Assembly: GCF_009601705.1 (NCBI RefSeq)
Contig: NZ_CP045687.1
Location: 1 to 64,000, forward strand
Length of the DNA stretch: 64,000 nt
Source of the DNA: Sulfolobus sp. E5-1-F
GTDB lineage: Archaea; Thermoproteota; Thermoprotei_A; Sulfolobales; Sulfolobaceae
Direction: 5' to 3'
A program made the translations under genes and the position numbers. This document shows, in pieces, positions 28,484-39,159 of the stretch. Every line of letters begins with the position of its first letter. Position 1 is the stretch's first letter. Below the pieces are notes generated by a model. That model was not told the DNA's origin. It saw only the letters and a list, made by a program, of their open reading frames with translations, and searched no databases.

Positions 28484-30094
28484 TTATTTTCTATATATCA
28501 CATAATGATATAGGGAGATACCCTCACCTAGCATTAGAAAGATCAGCCCTAAATCTATACCAAATAAATTAGAGAAATATCCAGTAGCTGGTATCGTCCA
28601 TATTTGTGCTGCCAATATTATAGCGTAAATGAAGAGTAGAGCTACTATGCCTTCAGCTAGTTTCTTCTTCCACTCTGGCACTTTTTCTTCACTTATTGTA
28701 GCATTCTCGCTTCTTTGTTCCGCCTTTAATGCTATAGGTGCAATCTTTTTGGTAGTTAGTATAAATACTCCAGCAAGAGGGATAAATACTCCAACCGTTA
28801 AAATTGTAGGATTAGCCAGTAATTCGATCCCAGCTATTACAAACAGAGATGAAGCTAGGACAAATATCAATACTGTTATAGGACTTATTGTCCCTTTTAT
28901 ATTTCCTTTGTTATCTGTTCTTGGTCTGATCGCAGTAAGTCCTAAAGCTACTATTATGGCTGGTGGTAAATATACTAAAACTTGCTGACTAACTGGAATT
29001 TGTACGCCAGGAGTTAGGTCACCCCATATGGTTGTTTGTATTAAGTACGTTATCATTAGAATGCCTATCCCTATAAACACTTTCCTCTTTAACGGGTGGA
29101 GGTATTCTGTCCTATCGAGGAAAGGCACTAAGATAAGGTATATTAATGGAATAATTACGCCAATAAATAAGAATGCTAATACGTCACTAGTGAAGTCGGC
29201 TATTTTATACAAGAACAAGAAGAACCATGGTGGATAAGTTGTTATATGAGCTGCAGCAGGGCTGTTTGGTGGAGGGGCCGGTTTCGGATTTAAAAATGGA
29301 TTTAGTTGTTGTGGGAGTCCATTAAGGTATGCTAGGGCATTTGGTATTATGAGAATAAATCCCCAAGTTAAGAATACTAAAGACATCATATAAACGAAAT
29401 TTCTAGGCCACCACGGATTGAATTTCTGCCATTCTTCTTTAGTGTATACCGCTGGTATTTTATCCTTAACTTTCCTTGAAGGCATCATTCCGTAATGTTC
29501 AGCTAAAAAGAAGTGGAAAATGAATAGTAAGCCTATCAATGCGGTAAATATAATATGCCATGCTAGTACTCTACCGTAATCTCCAGCATCATAATTTCCA
29601 AATAGAAATGGAATGAAGATGGAAAGGCCTGGTATACTACTTATTATACCCTCCCCAACATCTACAGCACTAGTTGCCAACGCATCCCCTATCAAACTAT
29701 AACCCAAGAATGCAGTACCTAAAGTTAGGACTAACATTATTACACCAATTATCCACAATAATTCTCTAGGTTTCTTATATGCCCCAGCAAAGTAATTCCT
29801 GAACATGTGAACATAGGCTAAAATTATCATAGCATACGCTCCATATAAGTGACTGTAAAGCACAACTGAACCATATGGCACACTATTTATCACGAACTCC
29901 GTCGAATTGTATCCAGCTTGGGCATTATAATATAGCAAAAGGATAAGTCCGGTTATTACGGTGTAAATGAACGCAGAAGCCACTAACGCACCTAACCAAT
30001 AGTCTACTTTGTACATGTAATCTGGAGTTCTAAAGAAGGGTAAGTCATCTAATCCAAGTCTTTCTTTAAACCAATCCGATAATTTAGAGCTCAT
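28484..30094 (-). CDS. soxN: cytochrome b of the SoxL2/SoxN bc1-like complex
   Basis: The 536-residue membrane protein is the cytochrome b subunit. Two haem-binding pairs are visible with the standard spacing: His82/His96 in helix B and His180/His194 in helix D (both His-x13-His). The Qo loop is present as ITTYPPWFFLFLYK (about 300), where bc complexes have PEWY/PDWY. The C-terminal extension adds further spans, for about 12 in total. With SoxL2 it oxidises caldariella quinol and passes electrons to the Rieske cluster and, probably, to CbsA. It is the fourth gene of the operon. Confidence 0.92.
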   Translation of the reverse strand: MSSKLSDWFKERLGLDDLPFFRTPDYMYKVDYWLGALVASAFIYTVITGLILLLYYNAQAGYNSTEFVINSVPYGSVVLYSHLYGAYAMIILAYVHMFRNYFAGAYKKPRELLWIIGVIMLVLTLGTAFLGYSLIGDALATSAVDVGEGIISSIPGLSIFIPFLFGNYDAGDYGRVLAWHIIFTALIGLLFIFHFFLAEHYGMMPSRKVKDKIPAVYTKEEWQKFNPWWPRNFVYMMSLVFLTWGFILIIPNALAYLNGLPQQLNPFLNPKPAPPPNSPAAAHITTYPPWFFLFLYKIADFTSDVLAFLFIGVIIPLIYLILVPFLDRTEYLHPLKRKVFIGIGILMITYLIQTTIWGDLTPGVQIPVSQQVLVYLPPAIIVALGLTAIRPRTDNKGNIKGTISPITVLIFVLASSLFVIAGIELLANPTILTVGVFIPLAGVFILTTKKIAPIALKAEQRSENATISEEKVPEWKKKLAEGIVALLFIYAIILAAQIWTIPATGYFSNLFGIDLGLIFLMLGEGISLYHYVIYRK

Positions 30095-30131
30095 AAGAGT
30101 AAATTTAGGAAAAAAGGTAAAAAGTATTAAA

Positions 30132-30143
30132 CGTTGGACTTAT
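30132..30143 (-). promoter_or_regulatory. ATAAGTCCAACG motif, copy 3 (before soxN)
   Basis: Read on the minus strand, ATAAGTCCAACG touches the soxL2 stop codon and lies 38-49 bases before the soxN start. Exact copies lie before cbsA and at the end of cbsB. Confidence 0.55.
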
Positions 30144-31114
30144 TACGAGAAAGGATTCTCAGATTCTTGCACCGTTGTCTTATCACCAACAAGGCTACCA
30201 TAACTGGAGCTTAAATCTTCAGTAGGGTCATTTGCAGGTACACCATTATTTCCATTAGGATAAGTCGCAACTCCAACAGCACCTATAGCGTATAAGTAAT
30301 CACTAGATGAGTCCCATTCTAAAACTACTGATGGCAATGGTCTAACCGTTGGTCCCGTAAGTACTGCGCCTCCGTGATATGGGTCATAAGTTGAACCATG
30401 ACAATCACAATGTATTAATGCTGGAATCTTAGCTTGCTTTGCTGCTAGTAATGCAGCAGCCGTTAATTGGTCTGGTTCGGATGCAGTCAATTGAGCCGAA
30501 CTTACATATTGCGGAGGGAAAAAGTGAATGTAGGGTGGAGTACATCCTAAGTGTTGGCATATTGCAGAATAAGCTACTATTGACTTATTAGGTCCAACAC
30601 CTCCCGGGAATGTATAGGTTTTCCCAGTCTGAGGAACTACTACAGTTGTTGAAGGTATTTCTACCGGTTTTCCAGATGAGTCCCCTAGATTTATTAGAAA
30701 GTTTGGTTCACCCGTCATCGGATATTCAAATATAACTATAAATGGGCTATTAACTGGAATTTGCGATGCCTTAATCGGATTTCCGGACGAGTCCACTAAT
30801 AATGACTTAGGAAAACCACTGGTAACAGTAACTGTTGATGGTACAAATACTTTAAGTCCGGGTATAATACCAACTACTGCAGCAGCTGCTATCCCAAAGA
30901 TTAAGGATTTGAGGAACCTTCTTCTCTTTTCATCTACACTTCCAACGTTCTTATTTGTATAGTTAAATAAGTAATCTTCACCTTTATTTACAAATTCTTT
31001 TGGATCAAATTTTGTCTTAGGGTCTCTCATTTTACTAGTTAATTTCCTAATAAACATTAAATCTGAGTAGTCTAAGATAGGTCTATCATTTTTACCTGTC
31101 TTAAACCTTATCAT
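30143..31114 (-). CDS. soxL2: Rieske iron-sulfur protein SoxL2
   Basis: The 323-residue protein has a soluble N-terminal arm (1-60), a twin-arginine-type anchor (RRRFLKSLIFGIAAAAVVGIIPG, 64-86) and an outside Rieske domain. Cluster ligands are Cys186 and His188 (CQHLGC) and Cys236 and His239 (CDCHGS); Cys191 and Cys238 would form the stabilising disulfide. About 45 residues separate the two boxes, longer than in mitochondrial proteins but usual for Sulfolobus Rieske proteins. It carries electrons from quinol, bound by SoxN, to the exterior haem protein CbsA. Confidence 0.94.
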   Translation of the reverse strand: MIRFKTGKNDRPILDYSDLMFIRKLTSKMRDPKTKFDPKEFVNKGEDYLFNYTNKNVGSVDEKRRRFLKSLIFGIAAAAVVGIIPGLKVFVPSTVTVTSGFPKSLLVDSSGNPIKASQIPVNSPFIVIFEYPMTGEPNFLINLGDSSGKPVEIPSTTVVVPQTGKTYTFPGGVGPNKSIVAYSAICQHLGCTPPYIHFFPPQYVSSAQLTASEPDQLTAAALLAAKQAKIPALIHCDCHGSTYDPYHGGAVLTGPTVRPLPSVVLEWDSSSDYLYAIGAVGVATYPNGNNGVPANDPTEDLSSSYGSLVGDKTTVQESENPFS

Positions 31115-31150
31115 TTCGAGTCACAAAATATGAATAGTAAGACATACCTT

Positions 31151-32095
31151 TTATCCATTTCTCGTTGGACTTATGATATCAATTATACGTTTTTTACTTT
31201 CAATTTCACCGGATGTAATTACTAAAAAACCTATTATCGGAGTTAGCATGTATATTAATAACGAGAAACCATCAATTCCAAGAAATACAGTAGAAATAAT
31301 TAGAAAGTATCCAACCCCTGCACTAATATTACCCTTTATTAGAGCTATGAGAATTCCCCCTATACTTAAACCTAATACGATTACTAAGAGGGTAATATGA
31401 TAAGGATTGTACAAGTTTATCCCTAACATCGATGGTAATATCATATTCATTAAAATTTCTAGGTACCTATTCTGACTTATAATATTTTCAAAAAGTATAA
31501 ACGGTATAATGGAAAGGAGTCCAACTGATATTGCTACATAATTTCTTAGGGATTTAATTTTGCCCCATAATATTACATATGCCAAATATCCAGCAATCGA
31601 GATAAAGTATAATGTGAGGTAGCTTATAAATAACGCGTGATGAAAAATGTTAAGAAGTATTGATGCATATACTCCGAGATTTACTAAGATTAATGTAGGA
31701 ATTAAAAGAATGGATAATGGTGAGGATTTAATTAGGCCTTCAATAGTGCTTGCTAATCCTAAAACAAGAATTGCAATTTCAAGAGAATATAACCAAAAAG
31801 AGTTCTCATAGTTAGGTATTAACGTAATAAATGGTGAGAGAAAGAGAATGACTGTAAGGGGTATTAACGATTTGTAACTAAAGGATAAGATTATACTGAC
31901 TATCAATATAAATATGAAGAAGAAGTAGAACGATATATTCCCTATTAGAAGTAGTAAATTTGTATTAGAGATATTAAGAGGGAGTATTGAGGGAAACATG
32001 AATGCTTGTTTAAATGAAAACTGTAAAAAGCTGAAAATGCCAAGTAGAATTAAAAAAAGGTTTAAATTTCCTTTTAATTCATCTATCATTTTCAT
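31151..32095 (-). CDS. cbsB: CbsB, membrane subunit of cytochrome b558/566
   Basis: The 314-residue protein is almost entirely hydrophobic, with about 9-10 spans, and lies directly after cbsA with a 4-base overlap. In Sulfolobus this position and profile belong to CbsB, the partner of the haem glycoprotein CbsA. No cofactor motif stands out. Its 3' end contains a copy of the ATAAGTCCAACG motif as coding sequence (IISPTRNG). Identification is by operon order and hydrophobic profile. Confidence 0.85.
   Translation of the reverse strand: MKMIDELKGNLNLFLILLGIFSFLQFSFKQAFMFPSILPLNISNTNLLLLIGNISFYFFFIFILIVSIILSFSYKSLIPLTVILFLSPFITLIPNYENSFWLYSLEIAILVLGLASTIEGLIKSSPLSILLIPTLILVNLGVYASILLNIFHHALFISYLTLYFISIAGYLAYVILWGKIKSLRNYVAISVGLLSIIPFILFENIISQNRYLEILMNMILPSMLGINLYNPYHITLLVIVLGLSIGGILIALIKGNISAGVGYFLIISTVFLGIDGFSLLIYMLTPIIGFLVITSGEIESKKRIIDIISPTRNG
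31163..31174 (-). promoter_or_regulatory. ATAAGTCCAACG motif, copy 2 (end of cbsB, before soxL2)
   Basis: The minus strand has TCATAAGTCCAACGA here, sharing 15 bases with the copy before cbsA. It lies within the last codons of cbsB, 49-60 bases before the soxL2 start. Confidence 0.55.
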
Positions 32096-33549
32096 CTTCT
32101 AAACACCACATAAAGTATTATTAGTGCTACTATAGCTATTACAATACCGACTACTGTCACATATATTGTTGCAGAAGATATACTTGTAATTGTAGTAACA
32201 GTGGTCGTGCTAGAAACTGATGTAACTGATGTTGTGCTAGTAGTTGTGCTAGTAGGTGGAGTAGTAACTAACTCTAATGTAAGGAAGTTAGGCGTGATAG
32301 ACTTATCAAATAATGTCTCACCAAGCCTTCCTTGCCATACTGCAAACGCTACGTAATAGGTTTTGCCAACTGTTATATTAGGCATCCAATTAGCATAAGC
32401 TGAAGGAACTGCAAGGGGTCTAGCGAACTCTACTGTCCAATAACCATCTTGATACGTTGCTCCAGTCCATATAAAGAATAGAGATCCGTTTAACCCACTT
32501 GTTGCTACTGGTGCATACCATATTCCAGCAGTATCTACTTCGTACATATTAGTATTATTAGTATATAATGGAACTGCAAATCCATGATTGCCAGGGTCTA
32601 CATAAGGTAATCCGGTTAATGATGTATTCTGCCATAGGTTCACTTTAAATGCTGGGTCATAAGTTATATTATTCCACGTAGCTCCAGATACCCACATCCA
32701 TATATTAGCAGCTCCACCGGGTTGTGCTAAAGAACCTCCAGCATCTTTAAAAGTTACACCATCAAATGTTTGATTAGGATACTCACCACCCATATTCATA
32801 TCATCTTTAGTTGGCGGTACTACGTTACCCATATACCACATTATAGCAGCTCTATCTGGATAATACCAAGTTGAATTAACATAATAACCGTAGAACATAC
32901 CATCAGTGTACAAGAGATCCTCCATTGGATCTGGAGAGTGCCATAATATTATTGTACCATTAGACGTTATAGTGATTTGCGTATTGTTTGGAGTTGGTAA
33001 CAAGATTCCAGAGTAGTTTAGTACTAATCTCCCTTGTATTGTTTCTCCATTAACTATAGCGAAACAATTAGTATAGTTCTTTTCTATCGTATAAGTAGTA
33101 CCAGGTGTAAGCATTATTAGTCTAAATAAACTTGGACCAGATGCCAGAGGATAAAGTCCTGCAGCAGCCGCTGACCAAGCACCGAAAGCGGGTTCTGGGG
33201 CGTACCATCTTTCTAATATTATTATCCAAGAGCCGTTCCACACTGCCTTAACTAAGAGATAATGAGTAAGTCCAGAAGTGGGTGCCATTGGTATATTAGC
33301 AGTCAATGATATGTTAATCCATGGTATTTGGCTCCAATAACTTGCAGAACCAGGATTCGACAAATCTGCACTACCAGCAACCTTATAAACGGGAATTTGG
33401 GGGGAAGTTTGAGCCATTGGAATATTCGCTAATCCCATTATAATACCTAAAAATAAAGCGAGCAAAAGAACGCTTAATGTATATTTTGACCTTCTCTTAA
33501 TGCTCATCCTCTCACAAAAATCGCTTATGTAGTTGTTGCTATTAAACAT
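32092..33549 (-). CDS. cbsA: cytochrome b558/566 subunit A
   Basis: The 485-residue protein is a membrane-anchored, exterior haem protein, heavily glycosylated in Sulfolobus. It has an N-terminal signal span ([21 protein letters not shown], about 23-43), a large domain with many Asn-sequons (NIS, NYT, NYS, NNT, NTS), a Thr/Ser-rich stalk near 430-460, and a C-terminal span ([24 protein letters not shown]). Two b haems are bound with unusual ligation in the known protein. The ATG at 33549 gives 14 extra residues; the ATG at 33507 ([10 protein letters not shown]) is an equally good start. A motif repeated within the operon lies 4 bases before 33549. Confidence 0.92.
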   Translation of the reverse strand: MFNSNNYISDFCERMSIKRRSKYTLSVLLLALFLGIIMGLANIPMAQTSPQIPVYKVAGSADLSNPGSASYWSQIPWINISLTANIPMAPTSGLTHYLLVKAVWNGSWIIILERWYAPEPAFGAWSAAAAGLYPLASGPSLFRLIMLTPGTTYTIEKNYTNCFAIVNGETIQGRLVLNYSGILLPTPNNTQITITSNGTIILWHSPDPMEDLLYTDGMFYGYYVNSTWYYPDRAAIMWYMGNVVPPTKDDMNMGGEYPNQTFDGVTFKDAGGSLAQPGGAANIWMWVSGATWNNITYDPAFKVNLWQNTSLTGLPYVDPGNHGFAVPLYTNNTNMYEVDTAGIWYAPVATSGLNGSLFFIWTGATYQDGYWTVEFARPLAVPSAYANWMPNITVGKTYYVAFAVWQGRLGETLFDKSITPNFLTLELVTTPPTSTTTSTTSVTSVSSTTTVTTITSISSATIYVTVVGIVIAIVALIILYVVFRR

Positions 33550-33553
33550 AAAT

Positions 33554-33565
33554 CGTTGGACTTAT
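33554..33565 (-). promoter_or_regulatory. ATAAGTCCAACG motif, copy 1 (before cbsA)
   Basis: On the minus strand ATAAGTCCAACG ends 4 bases before the cbsA ATG at 33549. The flanks extend the match with copy 2 to 15 bases (33553-33567). It sits where the leader or the transcription start of the operon should be. Confidence 0.55.
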
Positions 33566-33668
33566 GAGTAATCTAACGTGATGTGTTTAAGATAATTTTT
33601 CTCCTAACTTTGCTTATTATCTTTACCAATCTAAAGTTAACTTATTAGCCTTTAAGCTTAAATTAAAG

Positions 33669-34652
33669 GTGATGAAAGCTCTCGCATTCGATAAAAACGG
33701 AATAGAAAACCTAAAGTTTACAGATTACAAAGACCCAGAAATAGGCAATCATGAAGTATTAATAAGAGTAAAACTAGCTGGTGTAAATCCAGTTGATTAT
33801 TATACTGTGGAGAGGCTAAAAGTGAATCCATTACCACATATACCGGGAGTTGAATTTAGCGGAGAAGTAGCTAAGGTTGGAGATCATGTTAAAAGTGTAA
33901 GTGTTGGAGATAGAGTTACGATTTATGGTAGAATATTTGACGGAACTTGTGACATGTGTATGGCTGGATATGAAACAGTTTGCAGAAATGGTGGAAGAAT
34001 TGGAGTTGACGCTAATGGTGGATGGGCTGAATATATCGCAGTTGAAGAAAAATACGTGTTTAAGTTACCGAATGAGTATACGTGGGAAATGGGATCAAGT
34101 TTGACTGTAGCTGCTTTGACAGCTTACCACGCGTTAAAAGAAGCACAATTGAGGCCATCACAAACACTAGTTATATTTGGGGCATCTGGAAATACTGGGA
34201 TGTTTCTGGTGCAATTAGGTAAGAGGTTTGGGGCAAAAGTAATAGCTGTATCAAGAAAAAGTTGGTTAAGGGAATATGGAGCTGATTTCGTAGTTGATTA
34301 TAATGAAGTAGAGGAAAAGGTGAAGGAAATTACAAATGGTAAGATGGCTGACGTAGTTGTGAATTCCTTAGGAGAGCAACTTTGGGATAAGAGCTTCTCA
34401 GTTGTAGGTGTTAGGGGTAAGTTAGTTACCTTTGGAACGTTGCTAGGTGCAAATGTTAAAGTTGATATAGGCCAGTTATACAGTAAGCATATCAGCATTT
34501 TAGGTGTTAATAGGGGTAATAGGAAGGACTTTGTAGAGCTATTAGAAATATGTAAGGATTGTAAGGTAAAGACGTGGAAGGTAGTTAGGTTAGAGGAGGG
34601 AAAAGAGGCTTTAAAAGAGCTCTTCTCTAAAGATAGAGACGGCAGAATTTTC

Positions 34653-34664
<12 letters not shown>
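33669..34664 (+). CDS. medium-chain dehydrogenase/reductase, catalytic zinc Cys absent
   Basis: The 331-residue protein has the alcohol-dehydrogenase fold: PGVEFSGEVAKVGDHVKSVSVGDRV, and a Rossmann domain with LVIFGASGNTGMFLVQLGKRFGAKVIAVSR (about 164-193). Where zinc enzymes have Cys at the active site, this one reads GVNPVDYYT, typical of quinone-reductase-like members without catalytic zinc. A structural zinc loop is partly kept (FDGTCDMCMAGYETVC, three Cys plus an Asp at the first place). NAD(P)H-dependent reduction of quinones or enones is more likely than alcohol oxidation, but the substrate is open. Transcribed away from cbsA, with 120 bases between for both promoters. Confidence 0.85.
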
Positions 34665-34790
<126 letters not shown>

Positions 34791-35022
34791 TTAAGAAAGA
34801 GTTACTGAGAATGAATGTAGAATTCTTCTTCACTCCTAATGATAAGGAACCAAAGTCAATTCAAGTGGCTAGGTTAATGTTCACAGATGGGTTAACAAAA
34901 AACGAAGCACTGAATAACGTAACTCTAGTTAAGAACTCTGCCTTATTAGTATTACAACTTTTAAATGAAAGTTGAAAAATTCTTTAGTTTCTTATTACGT
35001 TTTAAGCCTAAATAGATTATGT

Positions 35023-36168
35023 ATAGTAGTTTCCTGAAAATGACGTCAATTTGAAATACCTTAAAAACTTTTTAGGATGATAATACCAAGACTAAACAAT
35101 GAAAATAACGAGTCTCTTCAACAGACGATTTGCAAGGGTAAGGAAGTACCTAGAGAAAGTGAAGAAGACGCTAGGCAGTAAATCCCTAGTGAAGTTACTG
35201 GGCGCATCTCTGATCGAAGATGGATCAATGAGGACCAAGTGCACCACGGCTGGAATTGACTACGAATACGCCTTGAGGAAGTTAGAGGAGGTCGCTAAGG
35301 TCGATCTAATCGAAGTAGTGAAGGAATTAGTAGGGGAACACAAGGTCCAGCTCTCAATAGACGACACACTAAACGAGAAATACTACGCTGAAGCCGCGTG
35401 GGTCTCAGCTCACATGACCCAATTCTTCTACTCCAGGAAGGATAAAACCTACATCCCAGCACACCAAATCCTTGTAGCCACAATAAGGGACTTGGAAACC
35501 AACGAGGTCTACTTGATCCACCTCGAGATCTACCTACCACAAAAAGTCGTGAATATCTTGAAACAAGAAGGGAAGCCAGTCCAGTTCAGAACGAAGATCG
35601 AAATCGCAATTGAGCTGATAGAGAAAGTGAGGAGGAGGCTTAACGTTAGTTCAATAGCGTTCGATTCGTGGTACGTGAACAGGAGAACTCTTCTGCCCGG
35701 TGTTGTTTCGGAACTTAAGGCGAGCGCGCGGGTTACCGAGGGAGGTAGATCCGTGCCGGTCGCCGAGTTCCCCGAGGGAGAGTTCTCCGTCACGTACCTC
35801 GGCGTTCCTATTAAATTAATTGTAGTTAATAATTATAAAGGTTGCGGGAGGAGGTACTTCTTCACGACCGACCTAACCATGACCTCTGAGGAGGTAATAA
35901 CGACTTGGGAGAATAGGTGGGATGTTGAAACTGTGATAAGGGATTTGAAGGTCCTAGGCCTTAGGAGCAGTTCGTTCAAGAGCGTAGTCAAGATCCTCGG
36001 ATACATGAAGCTTGTTGGCCTAGTTGTGAACTTCCTCCACATCTTGAAGTATGAGCTCGGTTCCCACCTTGGTGTAAAGGCTCTCTCAAGGTACTTGAAA
36101 AACGTTTATGGATACTTCCTTGACTATAAGAAACTATTCAGACTACGATAAAATCTATAAAGTACTAT
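35023..36168 (+). mobile_element. IS4/ISH3-like insertion sequence, copy B (1146 bp)
   Basis: This element is the same as copy A at 4691-5836 but in the opposite orientation. The target duplication is ATGT (35019-35022 and 36169-36172). Ends are ATAGTAGTTT at 35023 and the complement of ATAGTACTTT at 36168. The identical translation and exact co-extent show a recent transposition. It landed 49 bases before the phosphoesterase start, leaving that gene's TATA-like CTTAAAAT (36189-36196) outside the element. Confidence 0.92.
35099..36151 (+). CDS. transposase, IS4/ISH3-like, copy B
   Basis: It encodes the same 350 residues as copy A, with DD at 88-89, Asp189 and the W270-R273-E277-K284 signature. 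It is intact and covers 92 percent of the element. Its reading direction is toward the downstream phosphoesterase, so transcripts from the element could run into that gene. Confidence 0.93.
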   Translation: MKITSLFNRRFARVRKYLEKVKKTLGSKSLVKLLGASLIEDGSMRTKCTTAGIDYEYALRKLEEVAKVDLIEVVKELVGEHKVQLSIDDTLNEKYYAEAAWVSAHMTQFFYSRKDKTYIPAHQILVATIRDLETNEVYLIHLEIYLPQKVVNILKQEGKPVQFRTKIEIAIELIEKVRRRLNVSSIAFDSWYVNRRTLLPGVVSELKASARVTEGGRSVPVAEFPEGEFSVTYLGVPIKLIVVNNYKGCGRRYFFTTDLTMTSEEVITTWENRWDVETVIRDLKVLGLRSSSFKSVVKILGYMKLVGLVVNFLHILKYELGSHLGVKALSRYLKNVYGYFLDYKKLFRLR

Positions 36169-36217
36169 ATGTACTCTATATAGCAATGCTTAAAATCTAT
36201 ATATTACATTTTAATAT

Positions 36218-37747
36218 ATGAAAAGATTGTTAATTCTAATACTAATTTCAATTTTATTGATGAGCATTAATACCTTCCATGCAAATACTGTAACGCCAAT
36301 AAAACACGTTATTATAATAATAGAAGAGAATCATTCCTTCGATAATTTATTTGGGACATACCCGTTTGGTTATCCCCCAATAATAAACAATATTACGCTC
36401 TCTGTAATGTGGCCAGACGGATTATACAACAACTACACACAACTTGAAGGTACTAAGAATGGTGTGCTTAGCTGGATATCAGTACCCACAATTCCTTGGT
36501 TTCCATTATCGTACTCCCATCCATATTATGCTAACGCTTATGATACAACAGATCCTTCAGAAGGTTGGACCGAGTATCATGGTGACTATTGGTTTGGAAA
36601 ACCAATTGGTTTTATATTTTACTCTGGCCCTCAGTCAATGGCGTATTTCTCTTATCAACAGACTGGTATACTTTGGGACTACGCTGAGGAATACGCACTA
36701 GCAGACGCTTACTTCTCGCCAGTATTAGGATTAACTGAGCCAAATAGAGTAGCTTACTTGACTGGATTTTCACCTAACTTCTATAGCGATGAAGCGTACA
36801 ATGTATTACCCTTCAACGAAACCATAATGTATCAACTGGAGAAGTACAATATAAGCTGGGGCTATTTCGTATATAATCTTAATGGGACCCCATGGCCTCT
36901 AAACGCGTTTACGGGAATTAATATGGTACATATCTACGATTTGTCAGAGTTCTTTAAGGATTTAAAGAATAATAGCCTTCCGAGTGTTAGTTGGGTCATG
37001 TTTTTAGGGGGTAGTAGTGACGCATACGATATGCACCCGCCCTATAATATTACGGCTGGTGAAATCGAACTTGCTAAAGTAATTAATGCAATAATGGAGA
37101 GTGATTATTGGAACTCTTCGGTAATATTTATAACCTTTGACGAGGGTGGGGGATATTATGATCACATAACTCCCCCTGCAATTAACTATTATGGTTTAGG
37201 GCAGAGAATTCCTTTACTTATAATTTCGCCCTATGCTAAGGAGGGCTATGTGGATAATTACACTATTTCAGGCTATACGTTACTAGCATTTATTGATTAT
37301 AATTGGCACCTACCGTGGTTAACTAATTACGTTAAGAATAGTGACATACAAGGATTACTAAACGCGTTTAATTTCTCATCTAAACCTAGACCTCCTATTA
37401 TTCTTTCGCCAAGTAATTGGACTTATCCAATTCCATTACAATATCCTATCCACTATGGTTATATTGCAGTCGTTAATAGCGATTATAAGAGTTATGCGGA
37501 AGTATATCCGGTACCTTCACTTCAGTATCTATTGCCCTTCGAAATAATCGGAATTGCGTTAATAGTCGTAAAAAAGAAGTTATTAAGGCCAATAGGTATT
37601 CTACTGTTATTGATTGTACTGGGAATATCGATATATTATTACAATTTCTATAATTTGTACAGTTTTATTGCGGAGTATTACGTTTATTCATCACTGATAG
37701 GAGTACTCGGAGGAACAGCATTACTAGTTAAGGGGAGAAAGAGATGA
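36218..37747 (+). CDS. secreted phosphoesterase (acid phosphatase / phospholipase C family)
   Basis: The 509-residue protein has a signal peptide (residues 1-22) and the phosphoesterase domain of the AcpA/PLC family: IKHVIIIIEENHSFDNLFGTYPFGYPP with the metal and nucleophile region in EENHSFDN (about 36-43), later TEPNRVAYLTGFSPNFYS, FITFDEGGGYYDHITPP (about 305-321) and RIPLLIISPYAKEGYVDN. Two or three hydrophobic spans close it (about 435-452, 459-480 and 486-503), anchoring it to the membrane. It would cleave phosphate esters or phospholipids outside the cell, possibly for phosphate supply in acid. An insertion sequence sits directly upstream. Confidence 0.87.
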   Translation: MKRLLILILISILLMSINTFHANTVTPIKHVIIIIEENHSFDNLFGTYPFGYPPIINNITLSVMWPDGLYNNYTQLEGTKNGVLSWISVPTIPWFPLSYSHPYYANAYDTTDPSEGWTEYHGDYWFGKPIGFIFYSGPQSMAYFSYQQTGILWDYAEEYALADAYFSPVLGLTEPNRVAYLTGFSPNFYSDEAYNVLPFNETIMYQLEKYNISWGYFVYNLNGTPWPLNAFTGINMVHIYDLSEFFKDLKNNSLPSVSWVMFLGGSSDAYDMHPPYNITAGEIELAKVINAIMESDYWNSSVIFITFDEGGGYYDHITPPAINYYGLGQRIPLLIISPYAKEGYVDNYTISGYTLLAFIDYNWHLPWLTNYVKNSDIQGLLNAFNFSSKPRPPIILSPSNWTYPIPLQYPIHYGYIAVVNSDYKSYAEVYPVPSLQYLLPFEIIGIALIVVKKKLLRPIGILLLLIVLGISIYYYNFYNLYSFIAEYYVYSSLIGVLGGTALLVKGRKR

Positions 37748-38337
37748 TCCATCTAGCGTTCCTTATTACATTTTTACCTTAATGATAGTTTTTAAGAGCT
37801 TGAGATGAGTTTCTTTTCTCATTTACCATCAAGGTTTAAATACGGAATATTTGGTACGATTTTAGGATGATAAGTATGATTATTCTAACCTTCTATGCTT
37901 ATTTATCATTACGACTTTTAATCTTGTATACGGTATAATGAGTTTTGAAGTCCGTATTAGAAATAGTGCTTTTAGTTATGGGTAACTATACTCTTATTAA
38001 TCGAATACCCAAAAACCAAATTAGGTTTATTATTAATTTTTTACCGATTGCAGGTAAGCTGAGAGAGATTGGTATCTTTATTGCTAGTTAGTGGATCTCG
38101 AAAATTTCATTAGCCCAGATTCAGTGGAATAATAGGTCTTTAATTGACTCTTAAACTATCTAGAATCTTACGTGTTAAAGTCACAAAAAATTTAATGAGA
38201 GGAATAGCTACAATAATTCCGTATATTATGAGATTCGTCATATTAACTAGTAAAATATTCAAATTCCCATTTGAGATGTAATGACAAAGTAGATAACTAG
38301 AAGACTTTTTAACCCTTTGCAAATTAAACATTATGAT
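37748..38337. other. 590-base gap before tRNA-Thr
   Basis: The stretch is AT-rich with many stops. The best short frame is 37978-38091 (MGNYTLINRIPKNQIRFIIN, 37 aa), with no support. The minus frame at 38140-38331 contains one hydrophobic stretch but its start overlaps the tRNA. A promoter-like CTTTTTAA lies at 38305-38312. I see no clear gene here; the sequence looks like decayed DNA. Confidence 0.4.
38305..38312 (+). promoter_or_regulatory. TATA box of tRNA-Thr
   Basis: CTTTTTAA lies about 30 bases before the first base of the tRNA, as expected for an archaeal tRNA promoter with a short leader. Confidence 0.5.
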
Positions 38338-38414
<77 letters not shown>

Positions 38415-38541
38415 TTTTAAAGGCTAAGTTTTATTGAATTGTCATATAGTCTGTTCCATTATTATATGAAAACTATACTATATTGCACTTTCAAGAGTAT
38501 ATAGATTTAGAACTTTAAAAGAGTCATATTCCAATTTTGTA

Positions 38542-39159
38542 TTAAGAACTCTTTTGGTGTTGTTGAACTGGTTTCAAATAAATCTTATTCCCTATTATGG
38601 CGTTATTGGGTATAAGTACTTTAGTCCCATCTGATTTTATCACAGTTGTAAATAACGTACTAACATCCTCAACTATTCCGTCCTCTCCAACTAGATTAAC
38701 ATTATCATTTATCTTAAATGGTCTGGCTATTAATAGGAACATTCCGGCAACCGCTTGACCCAATACTTGTTGTGACGCAAAGCCAATTACTATACCTATG
38801 AAACCACCTAATGCAACACCAGCCGCTCCACCGGCTACTGCACCTGCTATTGCTGCAACTAATGCACCGATTCCAATAATTCTCACAACATTCCTCACTG
38901 CAGCAGCTGCTGGGTGACCGTATTTCGATAACAGTGAATAATAGAATATTAGAGAAATTCCAGAAACAATTAAGTAACCAAATGCAAGTGCCAATAATAT
39001 CTGTATGTATGATTCATAACTTATAGCGTTAATATGAACTGATGGTAATAACACCTCAATTAGGAACTTAATTACTGCACTCACAATAACATAAAGAATT
39101 ATATAAATTATTGTTCTTCCTATTGCACTTCCGACCTTTGGGGCACTAGATTTCGACAT
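38542..39159 (-). CDS. small MscS-family mechanosensitive channel
   Basis: The 205-residue protein has three spans (about 16-40, 50-72, 86-150 including the pore helix) and the Gly/Ala-packed pore segment (AIAGAVAGGAAGVALGGFIGIVIGFASQQVLGQ), then the start of the beta domain (ARPFKINDNVNLVGEDGIVEDVSTLFTTVIKSDGTKVLIPNNAIIGNKI). It stops soon after, so it lacks the C-terminal alpha-beta domain of E. coli MscS (286 aa). It releases solutes when the cell swells. One of three MscS-type genes in the window. Confidence 0.9.
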   Translation of the reverse strand: MSKSSAPKVGSAIGRTIIYIILYVIVSAVIKFLIEVLLPSVHINAISYESYIQILLALAFGYLIVSGISLIFYYSLLSKYGHPAAAAVRNVVRIIGIGALVAAIAGAVAGGAAGVALGGFIGIVIGFASQQVLGQAVAGMFLLIARPFKINDNVNLVGEDGIVEDVSTLFTTVIKSDGTKVLIPNNAIIGNKIYLKPVQQHQKSS

